Assembly: GCA_947259095.1 (NCBI GenBank)
Contig: CAMYLA010000009.1
Span: 1 to 64,000 of the forward strand
Origin: an uncultured Acidimicrobiaceae bacterium
Lineage (GTDB): Bacteria; Actinomycetota; Acidimicrobiia; Acidimicrobiales; SZUA-35
Length of the DNA: 64,000 nucleotides
Direction of reading: 5' to 3'
Of the stretch, positions 60,513 to 64,000 are shown piece after piece. The notes beneath the pieces were generated by a model. That model was given only the letters and a program-made list of their open reading frames with translations, did not search any database and was not told the origin of the DNA. How positions within the stretch are numbered: position 1 is the first letter of the stretch; every line of letters starts with the position of its first letter. The position numbers were made by a program, and so were the translations under genes.

Positions 60513-61223
60513 ATGCGGATCAACCTGTGGTCCAGCCCTCGCAACATCTCCACTGCGCTGATGTACGCCTGGCGTGAGCGGGCCGACACGGTGGTTTTCG
60601 ACGAGCCATTGTACGCCCACTACCTCGCCACCACCGGCCGCATCCACCCCGGCACCGACGAGGTCCTGGCGTCGCAGGACAATGACGGTACTGCGGTTGT
60701 CAGAGAGCTGATCCTCGGTTCCCATGACAAGCCGGTGGTGCTGTTCAAGCAGATGGCGAAACACCTCGTCGACCTGGACCGGTCGTTCCTGTCCCGGTGC
60801 AGCAACGTGCTGCTGACCAGGGATCCGTTCGAGATGCTGACGTCGTTCCAGAAGCGCATCCCGGACGCCACCATCGACGACACCGGATTCGTGGAGCTGG
60901 CCCAGATCCTGGAGGCCACCGTTGCCGAAGGTGGTGAGCCGATCGTCATCGACTCGAAAACACTGCTGCACGACCCGCCGCGGGTGCTGCGGGAACTGTG
61001 CCGGCGACTGGACCTGGCGTTCGATCCGGCCATGCTCAGCTGGCCCGCCGGCCCGAAGCCCGAGGACGGCATCTGGGCCCGGTACTGGTACGACGCCGTT
61101 CACCGATCGACCGGTTTCGCGCCGTGGCAGGCCAAGGACGACGAGCTGTTACCCAACCTGGCGCCGGTGCTCGACGAGGCCCGCAGGCTCTACGACCGGC
61201 TCCGGCCCTACGCCATCGATTGA
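60513..61223 (+). CDS. sulfotransferase-like protein
   Basis: The 236-residue protein begins RINLWSSPRNISTALMYAW, a 5'-phosphosulfate-binding-like P-loop, and has VLLTRDPFEMLTSFQKRI as the 3'-phosphate-type Arg/Asp region. I recall the same WSSPRNIST domain joined to a class IV aminotransferase in plant proteins of the branched-chain-aminotransferase-like group. Here the two are separate adjacent genes. True sulfotransferase activity is unproven. ATG 60513 has TGGAG about 10 nt upstream; a GTG at 60471 would add 14 residues. Its last 75 bp overlap the end of the convergent EamA gene. Confidence 0.75.
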   Translation: MRINLWSSPRNISTALMYAWRERADTVVFDEPLYAHYLATTGRIHPGTDEVLASQDNDGTAVVRELILGSHDKPVVLFKQMAKHLVDLDRSFLSRCSNVLLTRDPFEMLTSFQKRIPDATIDDTGFVELAQILEATVAEGGEPIVIDSKTLLHDPPRVLRELCRRLDLAFDPAMLSWPAGPKPEDGIWARYWYDAVHRSTGFAPWQAKDDELLPNLAPVLDEARRLYDRLRPYAID

Positions 61224-62129
61224 GCCGAACCGGAGGCGACCGGAGGCCAGCACCGCGCCGAAGGTGGTCAGGACGGCGCCGACGAGGGCAATCGGGGCGA
61301 TCCGGTCGTCTCGCACGACCACACCGAGGACCAGCGACACCACCGGGATGAGGTAGGTGATGAACGAGGCCCGGACCGGTCCGGTCCGACCGACCAGCGT
61401 GGCCATGATCCAGTAGGCCAGGCCGGTGCCGACGACACCGAGCACCAGCACCGGGACCACCGTCGGTGCACGCCACCGATTGTCGCCCCAGTCCCACAGC
61501 CCCAAGGGGAGCAGCCACACCGTGGCCAGCGCCAGGATCGGGGTCATCAAGGTCACCGCCCCGTAGCGTCGCTGGAGCGGGGTGGCCAGGTTCATCGCCA
61601 CCCCGTAGCAGATCGTGGCTCCCACCACCATCAGCACCCCCCGCAACTCGGAACCGCCGTCGCCGATCGACGGCAGGCTGAGGACGACGACGCCGACGAA
61701 GCCGACGATCAGGCCCAGCAGCACAACGCCCCGAGGGGCCCGACCGGTGATGATGGCGGCGACGATGGCCACGAAGATGGGCGTTGCTCCGTTCAACAGC
61801 CCGGTCATCGCCGAGTTGATGTGCTCCTGGGCCAACGGGAACAACGTGAACGGAACGGCGACCCAGACAAAGGACAATGCAACCACTCGGCCACGGTCCG
61901 CAGGCCTGATCGATGTCGAACGGCTGCGGCCGACGACCCGCAGCACGCCAAGGGTCGCGGCGCCGGATGCGACCCGGAGCAGGGTCACCATGGCCGGGGT
62001 CAGCCCCTCGAGGCCCATGGCGATCAGCAGAAACGACGATCCCCAGATCAGGGAGATGGCGACGAACAGCGACCAGTCGACCGAGGTGAAGGCAGCGTCG
62101 TCTGTCGGCCGGGTGGGAGGCGTCTTCAC
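61149..62129 (-). CDS. EamA/DMT-family transporter
   Basis: This 326-residue protein has ten predicted helices in two EamA repeats. The first contains ISLIWGSSFLLIAMGLEGLTPAMVTLLR and LNGATPIFVAIVAA, the second MVVGATICYGVAMNLATPL and RASFITYLIPVVSLVLGVV. The family exports metabolites or drugs; no substrate is indicated. GTG 62129 is chosen because the family start lies there; CAGACT precedes it by 6 nt and no Shine-Dalgarno is visible. An upstream open frame is Arg/Pro-rich shadow sequence. Confidence 0.88.
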   Translation of the reverse strand: MKTPPTRPTDDAAFTSVDWSLFVAISLIWGSSFLLIAMGLEGLTPAMVTLLRVASGAATLGVLRVVGRSRSTSIRPADRGRVVALSFVWVAVPFTLFPLAQEHINSAMTGLLNGATPIFVAIVAAIITGRAPRGVVLLGLIVGFVGVVVLSLPSIGDGGSELRGVLMVVGATICYGVAMNLATPLQRRYGAVTLMTPILALATVWLLPLGLWDWGDNRWRAPTVVPVLVLGVVGTGLAYWIMATLVGRTGPVRASFITYLIPVVSLVLGVVVRDDRIAPIALVGAVLTTFGAVLASGRLRFGSIDGVGPEPVVEPAGLVEHRRQVG

Positions 62130-62353
62130 CGTCGCAGTCTGCCACCCCGAGCCGTTTGGCCAACCGAGATTATTGCCGGGGACGTGGCCACGGGTACCAT
62201 CTGTGGACGCGGGGCGACCGTCGATTCGACGCCGCCGTCCCTGCCGCCGTCGTTGGTGGACCGGAATGGAAGGGATGTCGGCACGGACATGGGCACGACC
62301 GATCAGATCGGAACTCCCGTCAGGGTGCGGGGTCGGTCCTGAGCGGGCCCGGC

Positions 62354-62899
62354 GTGCAGAAGTTCTCGACCACCGGGCTGATCGGCCGGCGGGTCCTGGC
62401 GAACGACGTCGATTTCCTGGTCGAGCTCCACCAGTCGGGGAATGTGATGGCGCTGCACGGCGGTACCCGGTCTCCGGCCACAACCGAGCGCTTCATCGGT
62501 TCCAACCTCGCCCACTGGGACCGGTTCCGATTCGGCCTCTATGTGATCTCGCCACGAGACGAACCGGACCGGCCGATCGGCCGGGCCGGTCTGCGATGGG
62601 ACAGATCGGTCGACGGGGATCCGGTGGTCGACGTGTCGGCCGTCCTCACCGAGCCATCATGGGGCCAAGGTCTCGGCACCGAAGCCGTCCAAGCGGTCAC
62701 GGCCATCGGACTGCACCTCGATCTCCCGCTGGCGGCTCGGACCGACGCGGCCCACAAGGTGGCCCGGCGGGTCCTGGAGAAGGTGGGCTACGCCCAGGAC
62801 TCGGACTTCGAGCACGGCGGTCGAGCGTGGGTCAGGTACCGCTGGCCGAGTGACAGGCCATCACCGGGGAAGACCTCCCGAACCACCAGCCCCGAGTAG
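62354..62899 (+). CDS. GNAT-family acetyltransferase (RimJ/RimL type)
   Basis: The 181-residue domain has FLVELHQSGNVMALHGG at the N-terminus. PDRPIGRAGLRWD is strand beta-3, and SWGQGLGTEAVQAVTAIGL is the acetyl-CoA pyrophosphate-binding motif A. ARRVLEKVGYAQD is the C-terminal helix-strand typical of RimJ/RimL-like N-acetyltransferases. The acceptor is unknown. GTG 62354 is a weak choice because neither a Shine-Dalgarno nor a -10 box is convincing. A 17-codon frame from ATG 62289 ends at 62342 directly before it and might be a leader peptide. Confidence 0.75.
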   Translation: MQKFSTTGLIGRRVLANDVDFLVELHQSGNVMALHGGTRSPATTERFIGSNLAHWDRFRFGLYVISPRDEPDRPIGRAGLRWDRSVDGDPVVDVSAVLTEPSWGQGLGTEAVQAVTAIGLHLDLPLAARTDAAHKVARRVLEKVGYAQDSDFEHGGRAWVRYRWPSDRPSPGKTSRTTSPE

Positions 62900-62918
62900 C
62901 GCCGACCGCGTCGTCGCT

Positions 62919-63332
62919 GTGACAAAGGACTCAGTATTCCCGGTCAAGGTTCCGAGATCCTCGGTCGAAGTTGTTTCTCGGACCGCAGGGCGGTCAGTTG
63001 GAAACGTCTGGACTGGAAATAGTTTGCACCTCCGAATCCCCTCAGCAGCACATGCCCCCTCAACCGATGGCACCTGCTTTCACCTCCCCGGCTGCACCTG
63101 CCGCCGACCGGCGATCGGCCGGGCCCTCGTCATCGCGGTGGCGCTGGAACTGTTCATGGGACTGGTGGCCATCTCCGCTGGCGCAGGGCTGATCGGTGTG
63201 GTCGCCTGCGCTTCGATGGCCGGTTGCATGTGGCTCTACGCCGTTGCCGAGATCGTCGCCTTCTACCGTGTCGGCCTGCCGGACCCCGATCCGACCGAAG
63301 CCGGCCCCGGGTCGCGACGGATCGGCAGCTGA
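62919..63332 (+). CDS. possible small membrane protein, start uncertain
   Basis: The frame ending at 63332 encodes two hydrophobic helices (LVIAVALELFMGLVAISAG and IGVVACASMAGCMWLYAV) followed by a short acidic Pro-rich tail. A real small membrane protein is suggested, but no family is recognised. Sequence before about 63060 is less GC-rich and looks intergenic, so the true start may be the GTG at 63138 or the ATG at 63156 rather than the GTG at 62919. No ribosome-binding site decides. If it is not a gene, the 508 bp gap from 62900 to 63407 holds nothing else I can name. Confidence 0.35.
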   Translation: MTKDSVFPVKVPRSSVEVVSRTAGRSVGNVWTGNSLHLRIPSAAHAPSTDGTCFHLPGCTCRRPAIGRALVIAVALELFMGLVAISAGAGLIGVVACASMAGCMWLYAVAEIVAFYRVGLPDPDPTEAGPGSRRIGS

Positions 63333-63369
63333 ACCAGACAACATCTGGCCCCGGATCGGGCCCGCCGGG

Positions 63370-63375
63370 TAGTCT
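63370..63375 (+). promoter_or_regulatory. candidate -10 box for the final hydrolase gene
   Basis: TAGTCT lies 32 nt before the ATG of the last gene, giving a predicted start point near 63382 and a leader of about 26 nt that contains AGGAGG. Motif match only. Confidence 0.35.
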
Positions 63376-63407
63376 TGCGTCTCGCCGTACCGCAGGAGGA
63401 CCGACCC

Positions 63408-64000
63408 ATGTTCCCACCGCCCGCCACGGAGCGATCGAGGGCGATCGTCCTCGTCCATGGCGCCTGGGTCGGCGAGTGGTCGTGGTTCCCGATCCTGGCG
63501 ATCCTGGCCGCCTCGGGTCGACCGGTGCAGGCGGTGTCGCTGGCCGGCCACGGCACCCGACGGCACCAGGGAGGGCCCCACATCACCCTCGACCACCACG
63601 TCGAGGATCTCTGCGGCCTGGTCGAGACCTATGACCTGACCGACATCACGCTGGTGGGGCACAGCTATGGGGGCCGGGTCATCAGCCGGGCGTTCCCCCG
63701 GTTGGCCCCCCGCATCTCGTCGATGGTCTACCTCGACGCCCACGCCCCGGTTGCCCCGGACCCGGGCCAAACGCCGGAGCGCCAGGCCCTGGCCGAGGCC
63801 AACGGAGGCATGTTGCCATTCGCCGGCTACGACCCCGACCCCTCCTGGATCCGAGGCGAGGAGGCCGTGGCGTGGTTCCTGGCCAGGGTCGCACCCCAGT
63901 CGTTCGCCTGTCTGGCCGCGCCATGGCAGGTGGAACTCCCGACCGACCTGCCGAAGACCTACGTCTACGCCACCGGCGGCGAGGCCAGCAGGTTCACCCG
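63408..64000 (+). CDS. alpha/beta hydrolase (C-terminus beyond window)
   Basis: The open frame from ATG 63408 runs off the right edge after 197 codons. AGGAGG with about 8 nt spacing is a strong start signal. AIVLVHGAWVGEWSW supplies the oxyanion HG. DITLVGHSYGGRVISR holds the nucleophile Ser, and the cap contains WIRGEEAVAWFL. The late catalytic Asp/His region is outside the window. It resembles EstC/salicylate-esterase-like hydrolases; the substrate is unknown. It differs in sequence from the hydrolase at 45878, although both share GHSYGG. Confidence 0.88.
   Translation, partial: MFPPPATERSRAIVLVHGAWVGEWSWFPILAILAASGRPVQAVSLAGHGTRRHQGGPHITLDHHVEDLCGLVETYDLTDITLVGHSYGGRVISRAFPRLAPRISSMVYLDAHAPVAPDPGQTPERQALAEANGGMLPFAGYDPDPSWIRGEEAVAWFLARVAPQSFACLAAPWQVELPTDLPKTYVYATGGEASRFT

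Overview
The window is GC-rich DNA with densely packed genes and many GTG and TTG starts. It carries no rRNA, tRNA, CRISPR array, transposase or phage gene that I can recognise. The content points to a chromosomal segment of an actinobacterium. The evidence is the comF-hpf-secA-prfB-ftsE-ftsX order, coenzyme F420 genes (cofD, cofE), a manB-manA-Trm112-sahH run, a DUF5719 protein beside a large GT2/membrane protein, a Septum_form-type protein, an LCP ligase and a DUF3516-type helicase. The mix resembles class Acidimicrobiia, but that placement is inference.

Layout. 1-9.6 kb is metabolic: a GH63-like glucosidase cut by the left edge, a membrane-anchored protein with three Septum_form-like units, a crotonase, 6-phosphogluconate dehydrogenase, an FMN/3Fe-4S glutamate-synthase-like protein and AzlC/AzlD. 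9.6-17 kb (minus strand) is the secretion, division and translation block: comF, hpf, secA, prfB, ftsE, ftsX. 17-26.5 kb (minus strand) holds a small CxxC protein, a very large polytopic membrane protein, a GtrA-GT2 fusion, manB, manA, a Trm112-like protein and sahH. 26.7-32 kb holds a CPBP protease, ftsH and a sulfatase. 32-39.7 kb is cell-envelope glycosylation: a GT2/membrane protein, DUF5719 and a thioredoxin-like protein on the minus strand, divergent from the GDP-deoxyhexose genes rmd and gmd. 39.7-45 kb holds cofD, an antisense His-motif membrane protein, cofE and a helicase. 45-47.2 kb holds a DM13 protein, a hydrolase and a small nucleotidyltransferase. 47.3-55.6 kb (minus strand) is a polysaccharide cluster: thiamine pyrophosphokinase, LCP, UDP-glucose dehydrogenase, UDP-glucuronate decarboxylase and three GT4 glycosyltransferases. 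55.7-64 kb is mixed: a YceH-dipeptidase fusion, a crotonase, a small zinc ribbon, a methyltransferase, a class IV aminotransferase next to a sulfotransferase-like protein, an EamA transporter, a GNAT protein and a hydrolase cut by the right edge.

How the genes fit together. A mannose/nucleotide-sugar theme links distant parts. ManA and ManB would supply mannose-1-phosphate; the GDP-mannose pyrophosphorylase is not in the window. GDP-mannose then feeds Gmd/Rmd (a GDP-deoxyhexose) and the GtrA-GT2 protein (a polyprenyl-phosphate sugar). Ugd/Uxs would make UDP-glucuronate and UDP-xylose, and the LCP protein would attach finished polymer to the wall.

The most notable observations are four. (1) A YceH/DUF480 domain is fused to an M19-like dipeptidase whose two late metal histidines are arginines. 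(2) A recurrent TANNNT box lies 6-7 nt before the start codon of at least nine genes lacking a Shine-Dalgarno, suggesting widespread leaderless transcription. (3) A class IV aminotransferase and a sulfotransferase-like protein are neighbours; I recall the same two domains as one fused protein in plants. (4) Several unexplained DNA palindromes and repeats lie around the polysaccharide cluster and at 58.4 kb.
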